Source: WLMZ01 sp037140375 (GTDB taxonomy: Bacteria > Actinomycetota > Acidimicrobiia > Acidimicrobiales > Ilumatobacteraceae). Taken from it: a stretch of 64,000 nucleotides of DNA. This document shows positions 26,284 through 34,186 of the stretch, in pieces. The notes beneath the pieces were generated by a model. That model worked only from the letters and a program-made list of their open reading frames with translations, was not told the origin of the DNA and did no database searches. The position numbers and the translations under genes are program-made. Position 1 is the stretch's first letter; the number at the start of each line of letters is the position of its first letter. The stretch is from assembly GCA_037140375.1 (NCBI GenBank), contig JBAXER010000004.1, positions 7,123-71,122 of the forward strand, given 5' to 3'.

Positions 26284-27117
26284 TTACGAAGCGGGACCTT
26301 GGTCACTTTCGCTGACGAAGTCGATGAGCCGCTCGACCGCACCAACGAGCTCGGGACGCAAGTCGGCGTAGGTGTTCACTCGATTTCGCAAGCGAGGCCA
26401 GAACGTAGCGAGATCTGTGCCCAACGCCTGACACATCCCCTGTTTCCATGGTTGACCACGCGGCACGTCGGGCCATTCGGCAAGTCCGAGAACCTGCGGA
26501 CGAATGCCTGCCCACACATCGACAAACGGATGACCAGTAATCAACACGTTGTCGTCGCGCACGGCCGAGGCAATACGAGATTCTTTCGAACCGGCAACGA
26601 GATGATCGACCAACACCCCGAGGCGGCGCTGGCTCGACGGACCGAACTCGCGCACGGCACCGGCGAGATCGTCGATGCCGTGCAGTGGTTCGACCACGAT
26701 GCCCAACTCACGCAGATCGTCGCCCCACACATGCTCGACGAGTTCGGCGTCGTGCTTCCCTTCGACCCAGATACGCGCAGCTCGAGCCACCCGCGCCCGC
26801 ACCGGTTCTGCTGAGGCAACCGACCCACTGTTGGTGACTGTCTTTCGCGACGCCTGTGGTGCTGGCGTAGCCGCTGCACGAATCAACGTGACCGGCTTGC
26901 CCTCGAGTAGAAACCCGCCCGGCTTCCATGTGAAATAGCGCTGCTGATTCTTGCGATCGCGCAACGTGACCGCCTCGAAGGTGATCTTCACAACGTCGCC
27001 ACAGAATCCGCTCGATCGATCCTCAACCACCATGCCTAACTGCGCGATGACCTCGCGATACGCAGGGGCCTTTTTGCGGTCGGCAAACTCGTCGAGAATG
27101 TCGCGTTCGTATGTCAT
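26284..27117 (-). CDS. DUF3097-family protein
   Basis: A 277-residue protein. The N-terminal part contains MTYERDILDEF and a small barrel-like segment (DVVKITFEAVTLRDRKNQQRYF). The C-terminal half, from RIWVEGKHDAELVEHVWGDDLR, resembles a Toprim-type fold with conserved acidic residues (VEGKHD, LVDHLVAGSKE). This fits DUF3097, a family I know from Actinobacteria with no assigned reaction; a nucleic-acid role is suggested only by the Toprim resemblance. The longer frame upstream is ignored because the ATG at 27117 overlaps the preceding gene's stop (ATGA). Confidence 0.8.
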   Translation of the reverse strand: MTYERDILDEFADRKKAPAYREVIAQLGMVVEDRSSGFCGDVVKITFEAVTLRDRKNQQRYFTWKPGGFLLEGKPVTLIRAAATPAPQASRKTVTNSGSVASAEPVRARVARAARIWVEGKHDAELVEHVWGDDLRELGIVVEPLHGIDDLAGAVREFGPSSQRRLGVLVDHLVAGSKESRIASAVRDDNVLITGHPFVDVWAGIRPQVLGLAEWPDVPRGQPWKQGMCQALGTDLATFWPRLRNRVNTYADLRPELVGAVERLIDFVSESDQGPAS

Positions 27118-27815
27118 GTGTTTGCAGCCTTTGTATTCACCCACCATCGATCGGTGAGTACCTGATCGACATGGATCGCATCGCTGCGCCGGTAAGGCGC
27201 TCGCAGACCCGATGCCGCAATCGGCATCGCAAACGATGATGGTAGATACGCCCCACCCCACACATGCACTCGCTCGGCGGGCCCAACGAAATGCAGCACA
27301 CCGGTGGCCAATTCGATCTCGCAATCGACCTCGCCGCTTTGCCGATAGCCGCCGACGGCATCGGGTGGCGCCACAGCGTTGACATCGCGAGCGTCGATAC
27401 GTTGCGGCTTACGCGCGCTGTACCACTCGACATCGAATGTGACGGGCACCAGCGTGCCGTAGGCGCGATTCCACGCCTCGCTTGGATCATCAAGCAACAC
27501 GCCGTGCGCTTCGGCGCCAAGACTCCATTGCTGAAACGGAATATCGCACGAATGGTCGGCCCACATCTCGGGAGGTTTGATCTCGAGTCCGTCACGCAGA
27601 TCGGTGCCATCGAGTTCTTCGATGTAGAGATACGGCTCGTCGACACGAACAATGCCAGCCCAATAATCGAAACGATCGCCGCGCAGCTCGAGTCCCACGT
27701 AGATACCGGCCCTGCGGTCGCTCGACACGCCCCACCACCACCACGCCTCGGCGGGCGAGTTGGGATGGCGGGTCTCGTCGCTTTCGCTGAGCGGCCAGAT
27801 CGAAGGAATAGACAT
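27114..27815 (-). CDS. Hypothetical Trp-rich protein coupled to the DUF3097 gene
   Basis: A 233-residue soluble protein, rich in Trp and acidic residues (for example EAWWWWGVSSD near residue 28). It looks beta-rich throughout: alternating hydrophobic strands such as AGIYVGLELRGDRFDYWAGI and TFDVEWYSARKP. I do not recognise the family; the strand pattern resembles lipocalin-like or hydroxyneurosporene-synthase-type folds, but this is only an impression. It overlaps the DUF3097 gene by four bases and diverges from the SCP2-like gene over 38 bases. ATG 27815 is preferred over GTG 27827. Confidence 0.7.
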   Translation of the reverse strand: MSIPSIWPLSESDETRHPNSPAEAWWWWGVSSDRRAGIYVGLELRGDRFDYWAGIVRVDEPYLYIEELDGTDLRDGLEIKPPEMWADHSCDIPFQQWSLGAEAHGVLLDDPSEAWNRAYGTLVPVTFDVEWYSARKPQRIDARDVNAVAPPDAVGGYRQSGEVDCEIELATGVLHFVGPAERVHVWGGAYLPSSFAMPIAASGLRAPYRRSDAIHVDQVLTDRWWVNTKAANT

Positions 27816-27853
27816 CGCTTGGCACACTAGGCCGTGCGCGATACCTTGACGGG

Positions 27854-28243
27854 GTGCGCTACCTCAGTTTGGACTGGATCGATGCCGTTGCCGACGAGGC
27901 CGCAACCAACGAACGCGTCGCCGAGGCCGCTGCCGAGTGCTCCATCGGAGTCACTCAGGTAGTCACCGGGGCACCCGAGGGCACCATCGTGTACTCGCTG
28001 CAAGTGCTCGACGGCCAACTCTTGTTCGCAGCCGGCGCGGCCTTTCCCGAAGATGTTCGATTCGAACAAACATGGGACACCGCCGTGAGCGTGGCCACTG
28101 GCGCGCTGAACGCCCAAGAAGCCTTCATTCAGGGGCGCATCTTGCTCACCGGCAACCAACAAAAGCTGATGGACAGCCAAGCCGTCTTTGGCGCGATGAG
28201 CGCCGTGTTCGACTCGGTGCGCGCCAACACTTCATACGAGTAA
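27854..28243 (+). CDS. SCP2 sterol-carrier-like domain protein
   Basis: A 129-residue protein with an SCP2-type lipid-binding fold. Support comes from the central strands (GTIVYSLQVLDGQLLFAAG), the D-V-x-F-x-x-T-W segment, and the C-terminal amphipathic helices containing FIQGRILLTGNQQKLMDSQAVF, which match the family's G-x-(I/L)-x-(I/L)-G-x-x-x-K-L pattern. It would bind a hydrophobic ligand rather than catalyse. The start is a GTG. The next gene, a DNA glycosylase, starts 4 bases after the stop. Confidence 0.75.
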   Translation: MRYLSLDWIDAVADEAATNERVAEAAAECSIGVTQVVTGAPEGTIVYSLQVLDGQLLFAAGAAFPEDVRFEQTWDTAVSVATGALNAQEAFIQGRILLTGNQQKLMDSQAVFGAMSAVFDSVRANTSYE

Positions 28244-28247
28244 CGCC

Positions 28248-29087
28248 GTGCCCGAACTCCCCGAAGTGCAGGCCCACGCCGAACGGCTAGAAGCCCAATT
28301 CGTCGGGCGAGCACTCGTGCGTTTCGTGCCATTTCGTTTCACTGCGCTCAAGACCGCCGTGCCCGCACCCGATCAGGCCTATGGCCATACGTTGCGCCGC
28401 GTCGACCGCCGAGGCAAGTACCTGCTGCTGCAGTTCGACTCGGTCACATTTGCAGTGCATCTCATGCAGGGTGGGCGTCTGCTGGTCGACAACAAACCGT
28501 CGCCCAAGCCGCGCAATGGCCAGGCTCGATTCGTGTTCGATGAAGGCCCCGCGCTGTTGCTTACCGAAGCCGGCACCGAACGCAGCGCAGGCGTTTGGTG
28601 TCTGCCCACGCCAACAGCGCTCACCGATGCTCCCCTCAGCGCGCTCGGACCCGACGCTTTAGAGTTCACCGCCGAATCGCTCGAGGCTCAGTTCCACGCA
28701 CATCCGATGCGCCTCCACGGCTTCCTACGCGACCAGCATGTCATCGCCGGGTTGGGACGAATGCTCGCCAACGAAGTGTGTCATCGCGCCAAGCTCTCGC
28801 CGTTTGCGAATACCTCAAAGCTCACTCGTGATGGAGTCGCCAAGGTGGTGCGCGCGATTCACGACGCTGTCGAGGATGGTTTGGCCTACGAGCGCGCTCG
28901 GCCCGACATGAGCTCATCGAAAGATCGTCCAGGTCGTGTGCACGGCCGCGTTGGCGAGCCGTGCCCCGAATGCGGCTCCGTCATCCGGTCTGTTTCATAC
29001 AACAATTACACGGTGGCCTACTGCCCTACTTGCCAGACCGACGGCAAGCTGCTGGCCGACAACACCACCAGCAAATTCCTGAAGTAA
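28248..29087 (+). CDS. Formamidopyrimidine-DNA glycosylase family protein
   Basis: A 279-residue Fpg/Nei protein for excision of oxidised bases. The catalytic N-terminus PELPEV (P2, E3) is intact, and the beta-hairpin lysine appears in RRGKYLL. The H2TH domain contains GLGRMLANEVCHRAKLSP, and the zinc finger is CPECG...YCPTC. In the zinc finger the usual Arg of the QGGGR turn is Lys (QTDGKLLAD), so lesion handling may differ. It may be cotranscribed with the upstream SCP2 gene and downstream deoD. Contrast the Nei-like protein at 54869-55819, which lacks the N-terminal catalytic residues. Confidence 0.88.
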   Translation: MPELPEVQAHAERLEAQFVGRALVRFVPFRFTALKTAVPAPDQAYGHTLRRVDRRGKYLLLQFDSVTFAVHLMQGGRLLVDNKPSPKPRNGQARFVFDEGPALLLTEAGTERSAGVWCLPTPTALTDAPLSALGPDALEFTAESLEAQFHAHPMRLHGFLRDQHVIAGLGRMLANEVCHRAKLSPFANTSKLTRDGVAKVVRAIHDAVEDGLAYERARPDMSSSKDRPGRVHGRVGEPCPECGSVIRSVSYNNYTVAYCPTCQTDGKLLADNTTSKFLK

Positions 29088-29122
29088 GTCACGCCGTCGC
29101 GGCGCCGCCTACGCTGCATCTC

Positions 29123-29836
29123 ATGCCTATTCACCTTCGCGCAGAACCCAGCGACTATGCCCCAGCAGTGCTGGTGCCTGGCGATCCGAATCGCGCCCGC
29201 CACATCGCAGAAACATTCTTCGATCCGGGCTTTCGGTGCGTGAACGACGAGCGCGGCATGCTCGGTTTCACCGGCACGTTCAACGGCACGCCGATCAGCG
29301 TGCAGTCGGTTGGCATGGGCGCCGCAAGCGCCGCCATCTACTACAGCGAACTCATTCAGCTCGGCGCCAAGCGCATCATCCGGGTGGGCAGCGCCGGCGG
29401 CCTCAAGCACGGCCTTCGCATGGGCGACACGCTCATTGCCCTCAGCGCCACCCCCGACGATCCAACCACGGCGATGCTCACCCACGGCGAGGCGCATGCC
29501 CCAACCGCAACCTGGCAACTCGTTGAGTCGGCGGTGGCCTTCGCCCGCGAATCGAACTCACGCACATTCGTAGGCCCCATAGTCACCAGCGCGTTGTTCT
29601 ACGACGACCGTCCCGGCGTGATGCAGCGCTGGCGCGAGCGCGGCCACCTCGGCGTCGAGATGGAAGCGTCAATCCTGTACACGCTTGGCGCCATTCACCA
29701 GATCGAGACGTTGGCCATCATGACCGTGAGCGACCTCATCGACGACGACGGCACCACCGAACGCATCACCGACGAAGAGTTCAAACAGGGCGTCAACGCG
29801 ATGACACGAGTTGCTTGCCAAGTCGCCGTCGCCTGA
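29123..29836 (+). CDS. Purine/uridine nucleoside phosphorylase (DeoD type)
   Basis: A 237-residue member of the NP-I phosphorylase family. VLVPGDPNRARHIAE gives the phosphate-binding GDP..R at the N-terminus, IIRVGSAGGL is the second phosphate loop, and GVEMEASILYTLG is the ribose-binding EMEA motif. VSDLIDDDG carries the base-side Asp, which favours purine nucleosides as in DeoD. It degrades nucleosides to base and ribose 1-phosphate for salvage. It sits 35 bases after fpg and 10 bases before the alpha-mannosidase gene. Confidence 0.87.
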   Translation: MPIHLRAEPSDYAPAVLVPGDPNRARHIAETFFDPGFRCVNDERGMLGFTGTFNGTPISVQSVGMGAASAAIYYSELIQLGAKRIIRVGSAGGLKHGLRMGDTLIALSATPDDPTTAMLTHGEAHAPTATWQLVESAVAFARESNSRTFVGPIVTSALFYDDRPGVMQRWRERGHLGVEMEASILYTLGAIHQIETLAIMTVSDLIDDDGTTERITDEEFKQGVNAMTRVACQVAVA

Positions 29837-29846
29837 TCGAAACACC

Positions 29847-32800
29847 ATGCACGACAACCACCTCATCATCGAACGACGTCTCGACCGTTTCCTTCGCGAT
29901 CGCATCCGGCCAAAGCGCTACGGGGCCAGCGCTGCGTTCACCGTGTCGGCCTATTCGGCGCCAGGCGAACCCATCTCGTTCGACGATGCGATGCTGGCCA
30001 TGGTCGACGGTCTGTTCAAGCCATTCGCAATCGGCACCGCCTATGGCCCGCCGTGGAGCACCACGTGGTTTCACTGCATCGCCACCGTTCCGAACGAATG
30101 GAAAGGTGCCACCGTCGAGGCGCGCATCGACCTTGGTTTCGGACACGCACCGGGCTTCCAAGCCGAGGGCCTCGTGTGGGGACCCGATGGTCCGCTGCGC
30201 GCGCTCAACCCGCTGAACCATGCGATCCCATTGCTCATCACTGCCAAGGGCGGCGAGCAGTTCGAATTTCTTGTCGAGGCCGCGGCCAACCCAATGGTCA
30301 TCTCCACGATGTACCCACCATCGCCCAACGGCGACCCCAACACCCTCACCACTGCGCCGCTGTACTCACTGAAGCGTGCCGAGCTCTCAGTGTTCAATGC
30401 CGAAGTCGCTGCGTTGGTCTACGACCTCGATGTGCTCGGCGACGTGATCAAAGAACTTCCACTCAACGCACCCCGGAGGCCGCAGATCACACGCGCCATC
30501 GAGCGCGCGCTCGATGCGCTCGACCTCAACGACGTTGTGGGCACCGCCGCCGCCGCACGCGCTCACCTGGCTCCATCGCTCGCCAAACCGGCTGTGCCGA
30601 GCGCCCATCGAGTCAGCGCCATCGGGCATGCACACATCGACACAGCATGGCTCTGGCCGCTTCGCGAAACGGTTCGTAAATGTGCACGCACGTTCAGCAA
30701 CGTGCTCGATCTGATGACCCGCGAACCAGACCTGAAGTTTGCGTGCAGTCAGGCGCAACAGCACGAGTGGATGCGTGACCGATACCCCAACGTGTTCGAG
30801 CAAATGGTCGAGCGAGCCAGAGAAGGCCGCTTCATTCCGGTGGGCGGCATGTGGGTTGAAGCCGACACCAACCTGCCCTCTGGCGAATCACTGGCGCGCC
30901 AGTTCTTGCACGGTCAGCGGTTCTTCGAAGAGCACTACGGGGTCACGTGCGACGAGGTCTGGATCCCCGATGTGTTCGGCTACCCGGCCAGCCTGCCGCA
31001 GATTTTTGCATTGGGCGGAGCCAAGTGGTTCCTCACTCAGAAGCTGAGCTGGAACAAGCAGAACCGAATGCCGCACCACACGTTTTGGTGGCAGGGCATC
31101 GATGGCACGCGCGTCTTCACCCACTTCCCACCAGTCGATACCTACAACGTGTCGATGCAGCCAGCGCAGCTCGCCCATGCCGAGCGCAACTACGCCGATC
31201 ACGGCGGCGGCAACATGTCGATGGCACCGTTCGGTTTCGGAAACGGCGGCGGCGGTCCCACCCGAGACATGATGGAGCGCTACCGACGCATGCGTGATCT
31301 CGAGGGCCTGCCTCGCATCGTCATCGAGTCGCCCGCCGAATTCTTCGCGGCCGCCGAAACCGACTATCCCGACGCCGCCACATGGGTTGGTGAGCTGTAC
31401 TTCGAGATGCACCGCGGCACCTATACCTCGCAGGCCAAGACCAAGGCCGGCAACCGTCGCAGCGAAGTGCTCCTTGGCGAAGTCGAGCTGTGGTCATCGC
31501 TCGCCGCAGCGGTCTCGAACAGCGGAGCCGACGCCTATCCCCTTGCCGAACTCGAGCAAGCCTGGCGCGAGGTGCTCACACTGCAGTTCCACGACATCAT
31601 CCCCGGCTCGTCCATCGCATGGGTGCACGACGATGCCGAAGCGGCATACACCCGACTCGATGCGTCGCTCACCGGGTTGCGCACTGCTGCACTGGCATCA
31701 CTGACATCAACTGTTGGTGGCGATGTGCTGCTCGCCAACTCGGCACCCGACGCTCGCATCGGTGTGGTGCAGATCCCCGCAACTCTCAGCCCCGCTACGG
31801 CGCCCCAGCATGCTCAGTTGCTGCACGATGGCCGGCTCGCCGCATGGGCAGCGCTTCCCTCAATGGGCGTTGCCGGCATCGCATTCGATGCCCTCCCGCC
31901 AGCGCCAACAGCCTGCGCGGTCACCGTCACCGTCGAGCAAACCGGCACAGGCATCACGCTTGCCAACGAAATTGTGCGAATCAGCATCGACTCCGATGGA
32001 TTGATCTCGTCGCTCTACGACCTACGCGCCGGGCGCGAGGTGATCAAGCCCGGCATGCGCGCGAACCTGCTCGAGCTCTCGGCCGATCATCCCATCGAAT
32101 ACGACGCATGGGACCTCGACGACTATTACGCCAAGAACACCCGCGAGCTCATCGAACTCGACTCGATCGAGATCCTCGACCGCGGTCCCCTACAGGCCAC
32201 AGTTCAGATCACGCGCACATTTGGTGCCTCACGCATCGTGCAGCGACTCGTGCTGTGTGCTGGGTCGGCTCGCCTCGACATCGTCAACGATGTTGCATGG
32301 CACGAGGACGAAAAAGTGCTCAAGGTCGCCATGCCAATTGATGTGCACGCCGACTCGGCAACGTGCGAAATTCAATTCGGCCACGTGCAGCGTCCTACTC
32401 ATGCAAGCACCAGTTGGGACGCCGCCAAGTTCGAGGTGTGCGCGCACCGATGGGTCGATATGTCCGAGACGGGCTATGGCGTGGCGTTGCTCAACGACTC
32501 GAAATACGGACACGATGTGCACCGCGGCGCATTACGGCTCACCCTGCTGCGCGCCTCAAATTTCCCCGATCCCGATGCCGACCGCGGCGATCACCGGTTC
32601 ACCTATTCGCTGCTGCCACACCTTGGCAACTGCGTGCAATCGACAGTGGTCGCCGAGGCTGCTCGCCTGAATCAGCCCGTCGTGGCTATCGCCTCGACCA
32701 GCGCTGCGTCAGTCAGTACAGCCGGCGCAGTTGCGTCATCGAACCCGGCCATCGTCGTCACCGCCGTAAAGCAGGCACAAGACGGCAGCGGCGACATGGT

Positions 32801-32996
32801 GCTGCGATGCTACGAATCCACTGGTGGACGTGCCTCAGCGAGCCTCACAACGGCCTTTGCGGCCTCGCACGTTGTGGTGTGCGACTTCCTTGAGCGAGCA
32901 TTACCAGAAATGGCCGATGCGGCGTCGTTCGACGGCACCACCATTTCGCTCAGCCTCAAACCATTCCAGATCGTCACGCTGCGCCTGAGCAACTAG
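29847..32996 (+). CDS. Glycoside hydrolase family 38 alpha-mannosidase
   Basis: A 1049-residue zinc enzyme removing alpha-mannose residues. GHAHIDTAWLWP gives the zinc ligands H263 and D265, and the nucleophile is D375 in EVWIPDVFGYP. HTFWWQGIDGTRVFTHFPP and QFHDIIPGSSI are further family blocks, followed by the beta-sandwich C-terminal domains. No signal peptide is present, so it acts on cytoplasmic oligosaccharides, as bacterial and vacuolar homologues do. The ATG at 29847 lies 10 bases after deoD. A long hairpin follows the stop. Confidence 0.93.
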   Translation: MHDNHLIIERRLDRFLRDRIRPKRYGASAAFTVSAYSAPGEPISFDDAMLAMVDGLFKPFAIGTAYGPPWSTTWFHCIATVPNEWKGATVEARIDLGFGHAPGFQAEGLVWGPDGPLRALNPLNHAIPLLITAKGGEQFEFLVEAAANPMVISTMYPPSPNGDPNTLTTAPLYSLKRAELSVFNAEVAALVYDLDVLGDVIKELPLNAPRRPQITRAIERALDALDLNDVVGTAAAARAHLAPSLAKPAVPSAHRVSAIGHAHIDTAWLWPLRETVRKCARTFSNVLDLMTREPDLKFACSQAQQHEWMRDRYPNVFEQMVERAREGRFIPVGGMWVEADTNLPSGESLARQFLHGQRFFEEHYGVTCDEVWIPDVFGYPASLPQIFALGGAKWFLTQKLSWNKQNRMPHHTFWWQGIDGTRVFTHFPPVDTYNVSMQPAQLAHAERNYADHGGGNMSMAPFGFGNGGGGPTRDMMERYRRMRDLEGLPRIVIESPAEFFAAAETDYPDAATWVGELYFEMHRGTYTSQAKTKAGNRRSEVLLGEVELWSSLAAAVSNSGADAYPLAELEQAWREVLTLQFHDIIPGSSIAWVHDDAEAAYTRLDASLTGLRTAALASLTSTVGGDVLLANSAPDARIGVVQIPATLSPATAPQHAQLLHDGRLAAWAALPSMGVAGIAFDALPPAPTACAVTVTVEQTGTGITLANEIVRISIDSDGLISSLYDLRAGREVIKPGMRANLLELSADHPIEYDAWDLDDYYAKNTRELIELDSIEILDRGPLQATVQITRTFGASRIVQRLVLCAGSARLDIVNDVAWHEDEKVLKVAMPIDVHADSATCEIQFGHVQRPTHASTSWDAAKFEVCAHRWVDMSETGYGVALLNDSKYGHDVHRGALRLTLLRASNFPDPDADRGDHRFTYSLLPHLGNCVQSTVVAEAARLNQPVVAIASTSAASVSTAGAVASSNPAIVVTAVKQAQDGSGDMVLRCYESTGGRASASLTTAFAASHVVVCDFLERALPEMADAASFDGTTISLSLKPFQIVTLRLSN

Positions 32997-33056
32997 CCCA
33001 GCGCCAACCCGCATCCCCCGAGCCTGCGCGCACTACTCACCGGCATCCTCACTGCC

Positions 33057-33109
33057 CGGTTTGTTGAAGCCAATAGGTCGACCCTCGACCAATTGTCTTC
33101 AACAAACCG
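33057..33109. terminator. Long compound hairpin between convergent GH38 and mdh
   Basis: CGGTTTGTTGAAG (33057-33069) pairs perfectly with CTTCAACAAACCG (33097-33109). Inside it, CAAT/ATTG (33071-33074 with 33092-33095) and GGTCGA/TCGACC (33076-33081 with 33085-33090, CCC loop) extend the stem with one mismatch at each junction. This gives a 23-pair cruciform-capable structure usable in both directions. Between it and the mdh stop lies a GGATTC/GGATTT hexamer run (33120-33143). Confidence 0.8.
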
Positions 33110-33142
33110 TTTGATGGAGCGGATTCGGATTCGGATTTGGAT

Positions 33143-34129
33143 TTAGATGAGGCCGAGCTCGCGAACTGCGGTGCGCTCTTCTTCGAGCTCGCCGGTGCTG
33201 GCATCGATCTTGCCGCGGCTGTAGTCGTCGATTTCGAGACCTTGGACGATGCTGTAGTTGCCGTCCTTGCACACGCATGGGAACGACGAGATGAGGCCCT
33301 CGGGGACGCCATACGAGCCATCGGATGGGACGGCCATCGAGACCCAGTCGCCGGGCTCGGTGCCGAGCGCCCATGAGCGCACATGGCCAATGGCAGCGTT
33401 GGCGGCCGATGCGGCCGATGAAGCGCCGCGGGCTTCGATGATCGCAGCGCCGCGCTTGGCAACGGTTGGGATAAACGTAGAGTCGACCCATGCGTGATCG
33501 TTAACCAACGAGTACGCGTTCTGGCCATCGACTTCGGCATGGAACAGGTCGGGGTATTGCGTGGTCGAGTGGTTGCCCCAGATGGTCATCTGCTTCACCG
33601 AGCTCACTGGGCGGCCCGTCTTTGCGGCCAGCTGCGACACGGCGCGGTTGTGGTCGAGGCGGGTCATGGCGGTGAAACGACCATGATCGAGATTCGGCGC
33701 GTTGTGCATCGCGATGAGTGCGTTGGTGTTGGCGGGGTTACCGACAACGAGAACCTTGACGTCTTTGCTGGCATTGTCGCTGAGCGCCTTGCCCTGCGGC
33801 TTGAAGATGCCACCGTTTGCGCTGAGCAAATCGGCGCGCTCCATGCCGGCCTTGCGTGGCATGGCGCCAACGAGCAGCACCACATCTACGTCGCCGAATG
33901 CCACGTTGGCATCGTCGGTGCAGACCATGTCGGCCAACAGTGGGAACGCACAATCTTCGAGCTCCATGCGCACACCGTCGAGCGCCTTGAGCGCCGGGGT
34001 GACTTCGAGCATCTGCAAGATGATCGGGGTATCGGGTCCGAGCATCGCGCCAGACGCGATACGGAACAAGAGGCTGTAACCAATCTGACCGGCGGCGCCG
34101 GAAACTGCAACACGAACAGGGGATGTCAT
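33143..34129 (-). CDS. mdh: Malate dehydrogenase
   Basis: A 328-residue NAD-dependent enzyme of the longer, MDH type 2 clade. Visible are the nucleotide-binding VSGAAGQIGYSLLFRIASG near the N-terminus, the substrate arginine loop GAMPRKAGMERADLL, VVGNPANTNAL, TRLDHNRA, and the catalytic histidine in IWGNHSTTQYPD. It links malate and oxaloacetate in the TCA cycle. The ATG at 34129 is chosen over an upstream one because the Rossmann motif then begins at the normal distance. It is the last gene of a minus-strand run after purH, metF and the acyltransferase. Confidence 0.95.
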   Translation of the reverse strand: MTSPVRVAVSGAAGQIGYSLLFRIASGAMLGPDTPIILQMLEVTPALKALDGVRMELEDCAFPLLADMVCTDDANVAFGDVDVVLLVGAMPRKAGMERADLLSANGGIFKPQGKALSDNASKDVKVLVVGNPANTNALIAMHNAPNLDHGRFTAMTRLDHNRAVSQLAAKTGRPVSSVKQMTIWGNHSTTQYPDLFHAEVDGQNAYSLVNDHAWVDSTFIPTVAKRGAAIIEARGASSAASAANAAIGHVRSWALGTEPGDWVSMAVPSDGSYGVPEGLISSFPCVCKDGNYSIVQGLEIDDYSRGKIDASTGELEEERTAVRELGLI

Positions 34130-34186
34130 AGCCCAGAGCGTACGCCGTGGCACGCGCTCAACAAAAAACCAATGACAACTGGTGAC

